A DNA stretch of 64,000 nt from Marinoscillum sp040218045 (GCA_040218045.1 JAVJQA010000032.1:124001-188000); one strand, 5' to 3'; shown: positions 26,344 through 35,321, counted from the first letter of the stretch. Notes: generated by a model not told the origin, from the sequence alone. Program-made: numbers and translations.

Positions 26344-26928
26344 ATGCAATTAGCAATTGTGAAGTACAATGCAGGGAACGTGCAATCGCTCACGTTTGCC
26401 CTCAACAGACTAGGGATTGAACCAGTGTTGTCGGATGATCCCGGGTTATTAACAACCGCAGACAAAGTGATTTTTCCCGGACAGGGTGAGGCAAGTTCTG
26501 CGATGCGAAGTTTGCGTGAGAAAGGCCTGGATGAAGTCCTGCGCAACCTTAAGCAACCTTTCCTAGGTGTTTGCCTGGGGATGCAACTAATGTGTGAGTC
26601 TTCTGAAGAGAATGATACTCAGTGCCTTGGGATCATTCCGCAAAATGTAAAAAGGTTCAATAATAGTGCTGTGAAAGTACCTCACATGGGTTGGAATGAT
26701 ATCCATTCGCTCAAATCCCCGATTATGGCTGACATCCGAGAGGGTGATTATTTGTACTTCGTACATAGCTACTATGTGCCCCTTTGTGAGGAGACCATTG
26801 CCACTGCTGACTATCCGGAAGCGTTTAGTGCAGCATTGAATAAGGACAACTACTATGCGATTCAGCCTCATCCAGAGAAAAGCGCTGATGCGGGTATGAA
26901 ACTGTTGGAGAATTTTTTAAAACTATAG
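26344..26928 (+). CDS. hisH: Imidazole glycerol phosphate synthase, glutaminase subunit
   Basis: A 194-residue class I glutaminase with the nucleophile in GVCLGMQLMC and His/Glu in QPHPEKS. FPGQGEASSAM is the oxyanion region and HSYYV the conserved strand. It supplies ammonia to HisF. It is separated from phhA and hisA by 3 nt each. Confidence 0.95.
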   Translation: MQLAIVKYNAGNVQSLTFALNRLGIEPVLSDDPGLLTTADKVIFPGQGEASSAMRSLREKGLDEVLRNLKQPFLGVCLGMQLMCESSEENDTQCLGIIPQNVKRFNNSAVKVPHMGWNDIHSLKSPIMADIREGDYLYFVHSYYVPLCEETIATADYPEAFSAALNKDNYYAIQPHPEKSADAGMKLLENFLKL

Positions 26929-26931
26929 GGT

Positions 26932-27645
26932 ATGCAGATCATTCCGGCAATAGACATTATAGGTGGCAAGTGTGTCCGCCTGACAAAGGGAGATTACAAC
27001 CAAAAAACGGAGTATTCAGACAATCCAAAAGCTGTTGCTGAGGCTTTCACGAAAGCGGGCATTAAGCGATTGCATGTTGTTGATTTGGATGGGGCAAAGG
27101 CCAAACATGTGGTGAACCTGGACACACTTCGGGCCATTACTTCGGTGGAGTCTCTCAAGGTAGATTTTGGAGGTGGGGTGAAAACACAGGCAGATCTGGA
27201 TAAAGTCCTGGCTGCGGGTGCTGCTCAGGTTACTGCCGGAAGTATAGCCGCCAATAACAGGGAGGAAGTGAAGGCCTGGATCCAAGAATACGGTGCGGAA
27301 AGAATCATACTGGGTGCCGATGTGCTTGATGAGCAAGTAATGGTTTCGGGATGGCAGGAGTCTTCCAATCTTGATTTGATGGAGTATTTGGACTACTATG
27401 CCGGCTTGGGCATCAAATATGTGATATGTACTGATATTAGTAAAGACGGAGTGCTTCAGGGGCCATCTTTTGAATTGTATCAGAAGATCATGAAGCAGTT
27501 TCCAAAACTCAAATTGATCGCTAGTGGAGGTGTATCATGCAAGGATGATTTGGTCAAATTGAAAGACCAGGGACTGTATGGTGCCATAGTAGGCAAAGCC
27601 TTTTATGAAGGTCGTATTACTTTGGAAGAATTGACGAGTATCTGA
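26932..27645 (+). CDS. hisA: ProFAR isomerase
   Basis: A 237-residue half-barrel-duplicated TIM enzyme: IIPAIDIIGGKCVRL opens the first half with the catalytic Asp. DFGGGVKTQADL and VICTDISKDGVLQGPS contain the second Asp, and IASGGVSC is the phosphate loop. It isomerises ProFAR to PRFAR just before HisHF. The stop overlaps the hisF start by one base. Confidence 0.95.
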   Translation: MQIIPAIDIIGGKCVRLTKGDYNQKTEYSDNPKAVAEAFTKAGIKRLHVVDLDGAKAKHVVNLDTLRAITSVESLKVDFGGGVKTQADLDKVLAAGAAQVTAGSIAANNREEVKAWIQEYGAERIILGADVLDEQVMVSGWQESSNLDLMEYLDYYAGLGIKYVICTDISKDGVLQGPSFELYQKIMKQFPKLKLIASGGVSCKDDLVKLKDQGLYGAIVGKAFYEGRITLEELTSI

Positions 27646-28400
27646 TGTTGACAAAAAGAATCATACCATGTCTGGATATTAAAGACGGACGAACAGTTAA
27701 AGGCGTGAATTTTGTCCAGCTCCGTGATGCCGGTGATCCGGTAGAGCTCGCCGAGCGATACACTATAGAAGGAGCTGATGAACTTGTATTCCTTGACATA
27801 TCCGCAACCTTGGAAAAACGCAAAACGCTCTTGAACCTGGTGCGGAAAGTTGCCGCAGCTATTCACATTCCATTTACAGTAGGAGGAGGGATCAGCTCGG
27901 TAGAAGATGTGAGGGCCTTGCTAAGTGCTGGTACGGACAAAGTATCGATCAACTCCGCAGCAGTAAAGAATCCTGATCTGATCAATGAACTTTCCAGGGA
28001 GTTTGGATCTCAATGTGTGGTGGTGGCCATCGATAGTCGCAATGTCAACGGCACTGATCTGGTGCATACGCATGGTGGCACTAAACCTACCGAACTGGAA
28101 ACAATCGCCTGGGCCAAAGAAGTGGCGGAGCGTGGAGCAGGTGAGATTTTATTGACTTCCATGGATCATGATGGCACTAAAGCCGGATTTGCGGTGGACC
28201 TGACCAGACGAGTTGGAGAAGCTGTGAGCATCCCTGTTATTGCTTCAGGGGGAGGCGGTAATGAAATACACTTTACCGACATCTTTAAGTCAGGAAAAGC
28301 AGATGCGGCATTGGCTGCAAGTATTTTTCACTATAAAGAAGTGGAAATCAGTCATCTGAAAAACGAATTAGCAAAACAGAACTTACCAATAAGAAGATAA
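27645..28400 (+). CDS. hisF: Imidazole glycerol phosphate synthase, cyclase subunit
   Basis: A 251-residue TIM barrel that makes IGP and AICAR from PRFAR and the ammonia from HisH. The signature KRIIPCLDIKDGRTVKGVNF with the catalytic Asp, FTVGGGISS, VVAIDSR, LLTSMDHDGTKAGF (second Asp) and VIASGGGG are intact. It overlaps hisIE by one base. Confidence 0.96.
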   Translation: MLTKRIIPCLDIKDGRTVKGVNFVQLRDAGDPVELAERYTIEGADELVFLDISATLEKRKTLLNLVRKVAAAIHIPFTVGGGISSVEDVRALLSAGTDKVSINSAAVKNPDLINELSREFGSQCVVVAIDSRNVNGTDLVHTHGGTKPTELETIAWAKEVAERGAGEILLTSMDHDGTKAGFAVDLTRRVGEAVSIPVIASGGGGNEIHFTDIFKSGKADAALAASIFHYKEVEISHLKNELAKQNLPIRR

Positions 28401-28993
28401 TGTCACCGGATTTCGAAAAAGGAGGAGGGCTGCTACCAGCCATTGTACAGGATCACATCACCGGAAAAGTGCTCATGCTAGGCTATATGAATGCCGAAGC
28501 TTTGAAACAAACGCAAGAAACCGGAAAAGTTACTTTCTATAGCCGGTCCAAAGAAAGACTTTGGGTGAAGGGCGAAACCTCAGGAAATCACCTTATTTTA
28601 AAGGAAATAGCAGAGGACTGTGACAAGGATACTATCCTGATAAAAGCTGAACCACACGGGCCAACCTGTCATACTGGTGCAGATACTTGCTTCAATGAAG
28701 TGAACAGCAATCCAGTTGCTTTTCTTAACCAACTCACAGCGATCATCGAGGATCGCAAAGCTAATCCTTCGGAAGACTCTTATACCGCGAGTTTGTTTAA
28801 GCTGGGTATCAACAAAGTAGCGCAGAAGGTAGGCGAAGAAGCAGTGGAAGTAGTCATAGAAGCCAAGGATGACAATGAAGACTTGTTTCTCAATGAATCC
28901 GCAGACTTACTTTTCCACCTGATGGTGCTCTTGGCTCACAAAGGTTATTCCCTTGATGATGTCGTGAAAGTGCTGGAGGGAAGGCATAAGTAG
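28400..28993 (+). CDS. hisIE: Bifunctional phosphoribosyl-AMP cyclohydrolase / phosphoribosyl-ATP pyrophosphatase
   Basis: A 197-residue fusion. The N-terminal HisI half (about 1-105) has the metal-binding CDKDTILIK and PTCHTGADTC motifs. The C-terminal HisE half (about 108-195) has KVGEEAVEVVIEAK and the acidic helix NESADLLFHLMVLL. It catalyses steps two and three of histidine synthesis. hisG, hisD, hisC and hisB are not in this window, so the pathway is split between loci. Confidence 0.95.
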   Translation: MSPDFEKGGGLLPAIVQDHITGKVLMLGYMNAEALKQTQETGKVTFYSRSKERLWVKGETSGNHLILKEIAEDCDKDTILIKAEPHGPTCHTGADTCFNEVNSNPVAFLNQLTAIIEDRKANPSEDSYTASLFKLGINKVAQKVGEEAVEVVIEAKDDNEDLFLNESADLLFHLMVLLAHKGYSLDDVVKVLEGRHK

Positions 28994-29062
28994 GTTCTTG
29001 GGTTTTAGGTTGTTGGGTTGATAGGTTTTTTGGGTTCTTAGGTTATTAGGCTTTGGGTTGGT
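28992..29062 (+). repeat. Low-complexity GGTT/TTGG iterations
   Basis: A strongly G/T-biased 70-bp stretch built from short irregular units such as TTGGGTT, TTAGGTT and ATAGGTTT. It begins right after the hisIE stop and runs into the left copy of the imperfect direct repeat. It has no ORF. It resembles degenerate intergenic iterons and has some potential for G-rich structure. Confidence 0.55.
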
Positions 29063-29113
29063 TGTCGAACTTCAGGGTTTATGAATCCGTGTTACAAACG
29101 CGGACGAGGTGGG
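29038..29113 (+). repeat. Imperfect direct repeat, left copy
   Basis: This 76-bp segment matches 29982-30060 in the same orientation. Shared blocks in order are TTAGG, TTAGGCTTTGG, TTCA or TTCAACC, AGGG, TTTATGAATCC and AAACGCG. The two copies bracket the interrupted gene at 29161-29895. Confidence 0.65.
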
Positions 29114-29160
29114 CTAGATGGGGATGGGGAGTGATAAGATCAAATGAATAATTAAAGGAT

Positions 29161-29895
29161 TTGAAGAAGTTAATAAAATACCGGCTTGTACTTGTTAAAG
29201 GCTACATTACCCAGAAAGCGAATATTCAGATAGTTATAATTGTATCGCTAATCTTATTTCGTTGTGCTCCTAGCAAAGAAGAGTGTGAAACTTATATTTC
29301 AAGAGAGCACATCTATTCACCAGATACGGAGAAGGTTTTCTTTGTTGAGGTAAAGGATCAGAATTTTGTTAGTGTAGTGAAATACCTTTCAGGTCTAGAT
29401 GTTTCTAATATTGGGATTGTATCATCAACACTATTCTCTGATGAGGAAGTTGATTTTTTCTTAAAAAACAATATACTGATCTCTAAAGAAAATGTAAAGA
29501 ACACTATTAGAAGGGATATAGATTTGTTTCCTGAGAATCAATATAATGCAAAAAGATCTGTTAGATTTACTTTAGCGGGTGACAACCATTTTGTTGAACA
29601 ATTTGTTAATTCTATTCCATTGACCTAAGTCAAGATTGGGATTGATTTTTCAAAACCTATTATTTTCAGTCAACCCTCAGAATTGATTGCTAATTATCCA
29701 GTTGAATTCTTAATGCAGTCAAAAGATAGTAGTATGCTACGCATCTTTAAGAACAAACCACTTCTTTTACGTTCAACTTCTGACTCATTAAATATTTATG
29801 ATACTCCGTTCAATTGTATAGGTTTTTCACAGATAAATAAAGCTGAATTAACGTTTAATGCGATTTATAGCTTTTACTATGATGGAAGTGATTAG
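29161..29895 (+). pseudogene. Interrupted lipoprotein-like gene (in-frame TAA)
   Basis: One reading frame of 245 codons is broken by a single TAA at 29626-29628. The 155-residue N-terminal part (TTG start) has a hydrophobic segment ending FRCAPSKEE, like a signal or lipobox. It is followed by VFFVEVKDQNF and VRFTLAGDNHFVEQFVNSI. After the stop, the same frame continues (VKIGIDFSKPIIFSQP) to 29895. No family is recognised. It is AT-rich compared with the his genes before it and is flanked by imperfect direct repeats. Recent nonsense mutation is likely. A sequencing error or readthrough is possible. Confidence 0.65.
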
Positions 29896-29981
29896 ACTAG
29901 ATGACCACATACTTTTCACTATCGTTTCCAACCAGAACTATCAAAGTAGAGTGTTTTGCCAAATGTTGGATCCTTTTGGAT

Positions 29982-30060
29982 TTAGGTGGTTAGGCTTTGG
30001 TTTGGAAGTTTTCAACCCTAGGGATTTATGAATCCACATTGAAAACGCGATTAGACGGGG
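29982..30060 (+). repeat. Imperfect direct repeat, right copy
   Basis: This 79-bp segment corresponds to 29038-29113 with scattered mismatches and small indels. The longest shared words are TTAGGCTTTGG and TTTATGAATCC, and both copies end near AAACGCG followed by a G-rich run. The rest of the 317-bp gap (29896-30212) holds only the terminator noted separately and no credible ORF. Confidence 0.65.
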
Positions 30061-30152
30061 TCTTTACTTCATGTCTGAATCTAAAGAACTGTTAAACAAT
30101 TTTTGATGATTGGCATGTGAAATGTTTATTCTGGCAATTATCAATATTTACC

Positions 30153-30190
30153 AAAAAAGCCTGCTGGCAAATGCGACAGCAGGCTTTTTA
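30153..30190. terminator. Bidirectional intrinsic terminator
   Basis: AAAAAAGCCTGCTG pairs with CAGCAGGCTTTTT around a loop of about 11 nt. There is an A-run on the left and a T-run on the right. It serves the leftward repeat-lipoprotein gene ending at 30213 and any rightward transcript from the interrupted gene. Confidence 0.85.
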
Positions 30191-30212
30191 GTTTCATTTC
30201 TTTCATCGAGGA

Positions 30213-32204
30213 TTAAAAATTACCTTGAGAATTGAGCTTCACATAAATCAAATCGCGATTGCCAGCGTTTGACAGTATATGTCCATCCGAAGAGGTAGAA
30301 GAACCTACAATTGCATAACCACCATCCGTAGTTGGAATTACCTTGCCTCCCGCATCATTCAGGGTTCCTCCGATTGAATTCTCCCAAATTAGATTTCCAT
30401 TAGGATCAGTTTCAAATAACCAAAGGTCATCACCACCATAATTACTGCTTACATCAAAATCACTTGATTTTGTGCTTCCGGTAACAATATAATTGCCGTC
30501 AGAATTAATAGCGATCCCATGACCATAATCTAATCCACTTCCACCATAGGTTTTTTCCCATTCTATGGTTCCTGAAGAGTTTAATTTGAAAACCCAAACA
30601 TCATTGGCTCCATACTTTGAGGAGACATCTCCATCTGCAGAAAACGTGCTTCCAGTACAGATATAACCGCCATCAGAAGTACCTAGAAGTGCACCTGACT
30701 CATCGTCTCCATTTCCACCAAAATCATCCGACCAGATAATATTTCCTGATAAATCTATTGTAGCTACCAGGATTGTGGTCAATGAGCCAAAAGATGAAGA
30801 GCTTGATCTGTCGGCCATCAAAACGTACTGATTTTGAGCATAGTTGAATTGGAAGTCTTGGATTGATAAATCATATGTATCACTAATCATTGATTGCCAT
30901 AGAATGTCTCCATTTGTATCTAATTTAGCCACCCAAAGCACATAGTAATAAGGCCCAGGATGAGGGAAACCTAAAATATCTCCATCAGGAGAACTCGTAC
31001 TCCCTGCGATTGTATAGGTTCCATCTGAGTTTTCCAGAATAAAAAGATCTGAGTCTCTGCCAGATCCTCCATAAGTTTTTTCCCATTCGATATTTCCAGC
31101 ACCATCAAACTTAACAACCCAAAAGTCGTCAATACCACCATAAAATGTAGAAACATCTCCAGTGCCACCTCCCGCTGTTCCAGAAGCTATATAACCTCCA
31201 TCTTGAGTTGGGATAACCCTATTAAGTTCTTCAGAAAACGTACTTCCGTAAGTATTGCTCCACTGTATGTTACCGGAAGCATCAGTCTTAATTATGACCC
31301 AATCGTTGGATCCGTTGTTAGTAGTTATATCCCCATCAGATGAGTTTGACTGTCCTCCTATGATAAATCCTTCATCAGCAGTTTCAATCAGACATACACC
31401 AACATCGATCCCTGATCCTCCAAAGACGTCTATAAACGTTCCATTTACCGGAGGTCGAGTTATATCTATTTCTATGTCATTGGTTGTTTCATCTACAACA
31501 ATGATCAGAGGAGAAATAGCACCACTCTCTAAATCATAGTCTATGGTTACCAGGTAATGGTCTTGTGGATTAGTGTTAGATATTGTACCTGAAAGACTTC
31601 TTGTTGCTGTGGTCATATCAGCTTTCAAATAGGACATATTTGCTGTTAATAAGAGGTCTTCTCCTGCAATGAAATAGCCGCTTCTGATCTCATCCTTCAA
31701 AAACGTCAATGAGCCGCTTAGGCTACTTACTGTAGTGTTCCAGTCAGTAAAATCTGCTTGAACAGCCGCAGTATAGGCTATAGAAACTTTTACATTAGCC
31801 AATGCTGCATTGACCGTTACTGGTTCCACTTCCCCCTTGACAATAGTTACTACATCCGAGGTTCCGGTGTAAAAAGGTTGATCGAATGCAACTCCTTCAT
31901 CTTCTGAGGATACAAATACAGTGTAATCTCCGGCATCTAATTCAATTTCAGAAGGGACATCAGAGAAATCCTCATAATTGTAGACTTCTTGATCTGTTGC
32001 ATCGTATACGATGACATTCCAGGTATCAGTGGATACGGCACTGACTCTTCCATCTGAAAGACCGGATACATCGAGACCAAGATTTAAGCTCAAATATCCA
32101 ACTTCGCTCCCGTTCGGGTGAATTTCATTTTGGTCACCACAACCATAGAGAATTAGGGTAATTACAATCAATAATTGTAAGAAGGTTTTAACAGAGTGTT
32201 TCAT
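30213..32204 (-). CDS. DUF4493-like lipoprotein with internal beta repeats
   Basis: A 663-residue exported lipoprotein (lipobox LYGC). Residues about 35-250 resemble DUF4493 domains, which in Bacteroidota surface proteins sense or anchor (for example IELDAGDYTVFVSSEDEG). From about 255 to the end there are six or seven repeats of 55-65 residues around DGGYIxxGxTxSxDGD, WVxKxDxxGNIxW and EKTYGGSG, a beta-propeller-like pattern. It probably stands on the cell surface. No partner is adjacent, and it is transcribed alone with its own terminator. Confidence 0.7.
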   Translation of the reverse strand: MKHSVKTFLQLLIVITLILYGCGDQNEIHPNGSEVGYLSLNLGLDVSGLSDGRVSAVSTDTWNVIVYDATDQEVYNYEDFSDVPSEIELDAGDYTVFVSSEDEGVAFDQPFYTGTSDVVTIVKGEVEPVTVNAALANVKVSIAYTAAVQADFTDWNTTVSSLSGSLTFLKDEIRSGYFIAGEDLLLTANMSYLKADMTTATRSLSGTISNTNPQDHYLVTIDYDLESGAISPLIIVVDETTNDIEIDITRPPVNGTFIDVFGGSGIDVGVCLIETADEGFIIGGQSNSSDGDITTNNGSNDWVIIKTDASGNIQWSNTYGSTFSEELNRVIPTQDGGYIASGTAGGGTGDVSTFYGGIDDFWVVKFDGAGNIEWEKTYGGSGRDSDLFILENSDGTYTIAGSTSSPDGDILGFPHPGPYYYVLWVAKLDTNGDILWQSMISDTYDLSIQDFQFNYAQNQYVLMADRSSSSSFGSLTTILVATIDLSGNIIWSDDFGGNGDDESGALLGTSDGGYICTGSTFSADGDVSSKYGANDVWVFKLNSSGTIEWEKTYGGSGLDYGHGIAINSDGNYIVTGSTKSSDFDVSSNYGGDDLWLFETDPNGNLIWENSIGGTLNDAGGKVIPTTDGGYAIVGSSTSSDGHILSNAGNRDLIYVKLNSQGNF

Positions 32205-32630
32205 AGTTTATTTAGTTTATGGTTAGAAATGATTATTGCATGGATAACTCCTAAGTGGTTGGGAAATAATAATTCCAAATCCTCCACAAAAAAAAGGTTT
32301 ATTCTTAACAGTAGGAATTGACGGTATTTTCTATCTATGAGAATAGATAGTAAGAAGACATTCATTAAAAAATCGAATTTTAGGCTGGTTTAAATATAGT
32401 AATGTTATGCTTAACCGTTTCATTTTTTCTAGGAAATAGGGTTTAACAAGTCTTGTCAGCAATAGGGGACTGCATACTCTTCCTTTGATTCCAACAATAA
32501 CATCATTATCAATACGGTTAAATTGAATACAATTGTATGATGTCTGGTGATCGTTACGTTATCTTATCCTCACTACTGATAATCAGTTATTTATCTTAAA
32601 TTACTTTCGTTTTAATGCTAACTGATTGAT
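32205..32630. promoter_or_regulatory. Divergent intergenic region with two palindromes
   Basis: A 426-bp AT-rich gap between divergent genes, with no credible ORF. It contains CTATCTAT-GAGA-ATAGATAG (32331-32350), an 8-bp perfect stem with a GNRA-type tetraloop, and the perfect palindrome ATACAATTGTAT (32527-32538). TACTTTCG about 30 bp before the rightward gene is one mismatch from the -7 consensus. Either palindrome could be a regulator site. Confidence 0.4.
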
Positions 32631-33224
32631 ATGTTTTCATTCCTTGTCTCACGAACAGTACTCACCGTTGTGCTACTTGCCTTGGCATGGCAGGTACGGT
32701 CACAATTATCTGTGGATAATAGAAAAAGTAGGATAGACTTACACGTCACGGCAGATTATGTCCATGTGAGGTCATATGGTGCATATGTCACTGGAGGGAT
32801 ACTTGGTGAATACCACTACTCAGACAGAATAAGTGCTTTCTTTCCGGTGTCTTTTGGGGTAAACTATTTCGAAATAGGTCTTGGGACAATATTTGCACCT
32901 TTTGGACTTTTGTCATTGGGAGAGGATGAGAAATCACTGACTGACCTTGTAGGGATGTTTTTTGCACTGGTTACTTCTATAGAGAGCATGGGGTATCATA
33001 TCCAATTAGGCGAAAACCGGGAAATAATTCCTTATTATAGTTTATGCCGCCTTCGATCATTTGACAGTGAGGGGGAGCTCTCAGCATCTTTGGGCGTTAT
33101 GCTACGTCTTCACTTATCAGAAAGGTGGCACATCAACTGGTCAGGTGAATATTCAAAGTACTATACCACCCGAAATCTAAGTGGAGCAGAAGGAAGCATT
33201 TCCATGGCTTATGTTTTTCGCTGA
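32631..33224 (+). CDS. Exported hypothetical protein, likely beta-barrel
   Basis: A 197-residue protein with a signal peptide (MFSFLVSRTVLTVVLLALAW, cleavage probably near RSQ) and amphipathic strands with Gly turns (YGAYVTGGILGEYHYSD, GSISMAYVFR at the end). The terminal aromatic-Arg strand is typical of small outer-membrane barrels. No family is recognised. A T9SS-exported sugar dehydrogenase follows 126 bp downstream in the same direction, but a functional link is not shown. Confidence 0.55.
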   Translation: MFSFLVSRTVLTVVLLALAWQVRSQLSVDNRKSRIDLHVTADYVHVRSYGAYVTGGILGEYHYSDRISAFFPVSFGVNYFEIGLGTIFAPFGLLSLGEDEKSLTDLVGMFFALVTSIESMGYHIQLGENREIIPYYSLCRLRSFDSEGELSASLGVMLRLHLSERWHINWSGEYSKYYTTRNLSGAEGSISMAYVFR

Positions 33225-33323
33225 TATTTCAGATTAGGTTACCAACCTGTCCATTTGAGGTGTACATATTCGCCAATTCATCCAATTTTGAGACATTTTT
33301 CTTTCCACCAGGTATGAGTTCAT

Positions 33324-33352
33324 ATACTTACTTTTCAAACCTCAGTAAGTAT
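33324..33352 (+). other. Hairpin overlapping the start codon of the sugar dehydrogenase
   Basis: ATACTTACT (33324-33332) pairs perfectly with AGTAAGTAT (33344-33352) around an 11-nt loop. The right arm includes the first two bases of the start codon at 33351. If transcribed, the hairpin would hide the start site. Confidence 0.35.
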
Positions 33353-34970
33353 GCGTTTCCTCATTTACCTGATTTTTTACTCTGTTCATTTCTATTTACC
33401 AGCCCAGGAACACTTTGAAATGAAGCAACTCGCTCCAGACAACTCCTTGTCTGATCCATGGGAGATCTTATATGGCACCGATAATATGTTGTGGATCACC
33501 TCCAGATCAGCCAAGACAGTCATTCGCATTGACCCTGAAACGGGCAACCGGGATTTCTTATTGGCAATCAATGATGCATTCCAGACTTCCACTCAGGATG
33601 GGTTATTGGGAATGGCACTACACCCAGAGCTTGGACAGGGGGCAGGTCGTGATTTTGTTTACTTGTCTTATACCTACTTTCAGGAAAGCAGAAAGCAAAA
33701 GATAGTCCGGTATACCTTCACCTTGAAGGGATCACAAGATGGATCACTGATTGATCCTGTGGCGGTGATCACGGATCTGCCAGCAAGCAATGACCACAAT
33801 TCCGGTCGCTTGTTATTTGGCCCAGATGACAAACTCTACTATACTATTGGTAACCAGGGCAAAAATCAATATGAAAATGTCTGTGAAGAAATATTGGCGC
33901 AAGCATTACCTACTCAGTCAGAAGTTGATGTCCTTGACTGGAGTACCTATCAGGGCAAGGTCCTGCGGCTCAATACCGATGGAAGCATCCCGGCAGACAA
34001 TCCAATCATCAATGGAGTCCAAAGTCATATTTTCAGTTATGGGCACAGAAATCCTCAAGGTTTGGTATTTGCAGCTGATGGGAGCTTGTTTTCTTCAGAG
34101 CATGGTCCCAAGACTGACGATGAAATCAATCGGATTGAGGCGGGTAAAAATTACGGATGGCCATACGTAGCTGGTTATCAGGATGACAATGCCTATGTGT
34201 ATTGTAACTGGTCATCGACTGATAACTGTGGTAGATATGATGACTATGGCTGTCCTGCCGGAGCTGAAGTGACCAAAGAGAGCGCTTGGACCCGTGCTGA
34301 TTTTGTGCCACCAATTAAGACTTTTTACACTGTAGGGGACGATTACAACTTTGTAGATCCATCCTGCAACGTTTTGTTTATCTGCTGGCCCACCATTGCA
34401 CCTTCAAGCATTGATATTTACGAGAATTCCACCGGAATCCCCGGTTGGAGCCGATCATTGCTTGTTGTGAGTTTGAAATTGGGAATGGTTTTCCGACAGC
34501 CCATTGATGACCAGGGAAATGCCTTAGGTGAGGCATTACCGTATTGGGATACTCAAAACCGCTACCGGGATATTGCGGTTCACCCTAATGGCCGTGAGTT
34601 TTTCATGATTACGGATAACAGAGGGCAGACCTCCGGTCCATCCAACAGCAATACTGATGACCTGGACAATCCAGGAGCTATTTTGAGATTTAAGTATCGT
34701 AATGGGGTGTTGGGCCATGAAAACTCCCGGAATGACCCTTTGATCAAAATCTACCCGAATCCTATGCAGGAGAAGGCTACTCTGACTTTTTCACATACAA
34801 TTGGCAAAGTGAACAAGCAAATTAGGATCATTTCGCTTCAGGGTAATACAATTTTCCAGCATGCTGATGTGCTTTCCACGCTAGAGTTACCTGATTTGAG
34901 TGCAGGGGTCTATCTCGTGCAGGTTGAAGTTGAAGGTATTGTACTGACTGAGCGATTGATAGTGAGGTAG
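33351..34970 (+). CDS. PQQ-dependent sugar (glucose/sorbosone) dehydrogenase with T9SS sorting domain
   Basis: A 539-residue secreted protein: a signal peptide, a six-bladed soluble glucose dehydrogenase/sorbosone dehydrogenase domain (about 25-440) and a C-terminal type A sorting domain (about 455-539: IYPNPMQEKATLTF, LSAGVYLVQVE, RLIVR). The likely catalytic His lies in NDHNSGRLLFG, with Arg in GHRNPQGL and SSEHGP after it. It should oxidise aldoses outside the cell with PQQ and be exported and anchored by the type IX system. The natural substrate is unknown. A Cys-rich insert (VYCNWSSTDNCGRYDDYGC) is notable. Confidence 0.88.
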   Translation: MRFLIYLIFYSVHFYLPAQEHFEMKQLAPDNSLSDPWEILYGTDNMLWITSRSAKTVIRIDPETGNRDFLLAINDAFQTSTQDGLLGMALHPELGQGAGRDFVYLSYTYFQESRKQKIVRYTFTLKGSQDGSLIDPVAVITDLPASNDHNSGRLLFGPDDKLYYTIGNQGKNQYENVCEEILAQALPTQSEVDVLDWSTYQGKVLRLNTDGSIPADNPIINGVQSHIFSYGHRNPQGLVFAADGSLFSSEHGPKTDDEINRIEAGKNYGWPYVAGYQDDNAYVYCNWSSTDNCGRYDDYGCPAGAEVTKESAWTRADFVPPIKTFYTVGDDYNFVDPSCNVLFICWPTIAPSSIDIYENSTGIPGWSRSLLVVSLKLGMVFRQPIDDQGNALGEALPYWDTQNRYRDIAVHPNGREFFMITDNRGQTSGPSNSNTDDLDNPGAILRFKYRNGVLGHENSRNDPLIKIYPNPMQEKATLTFSHTIGKVNKQIRIISLQGNTIFQHADVLSTLELPDLSAGVYLVQVEVEGIVLTERLIVR

Positions 34971-35059
34971 TTGTATTGAGGCATAATTTAACGCTTTCAC
35001 TTAGAACTTTTTGTTTTCTACTGGGTTCATATGTTATCAAAATCAATAGAAATACAGCT

Positions 35060-35293
35060 ATGAGACAAATAAAAAATGAAGAACAATATGAGGCGCTGAG
35101 AGATAAAGGATATAGCAAAGAAAAGGCAGCCAGAATAGCCAACGCACCCGACTCGGGGGTAAAGGGAGGTCATGCAGCCAAGTACGAGGAATGGACGAAA
35201 GATGACCTTTACCAGCAAGCTAAGAAGGTGGGCATAGAAGGTCGCTCGCATATGACCAAGAGGGAACTCATTCATGCTTTGAGGAATAACTGA
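35060..35293 (+). CDS. DUF7218/Rho N-terminal-like small protein
   Basis: A 77-residue protein starting at the ATG at 35060. An upstream in-frame ATG at 34976 adds a non-conserved tail and is rejected. MRQIKNEEQYEALRDKGYSKEKAARIAN is the typical first half of these small proteins. The C-terminal 40 residues (YEEWTKDDLYQQAKKVGIEGRSHMTKRELIHAL) form the SAP/Rho-N-like helical motif that can bind nucleic acid. The family is common as small stand-alone genes. Its role is unclear. Confidence 0.75.
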   Translation: MRQIKNEEQYEALRDKGYSKEKAARIANAPDSGVKGGHAAKYEEWTKDDLYQQAKKVGIEGRSHMTKRELIHALRNN

Positions 35294-35321
35294 AAGAGCT
35301 GGCTTCTGAATAGGAAAGGCA

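Noticed and set aside
34976..35059. Longer 105-residue start for the Rho-N-like small protein
   Set aside because: The extra 28 residues are not family-like, and the ATG at 35060 starts exactly at the conserved region.
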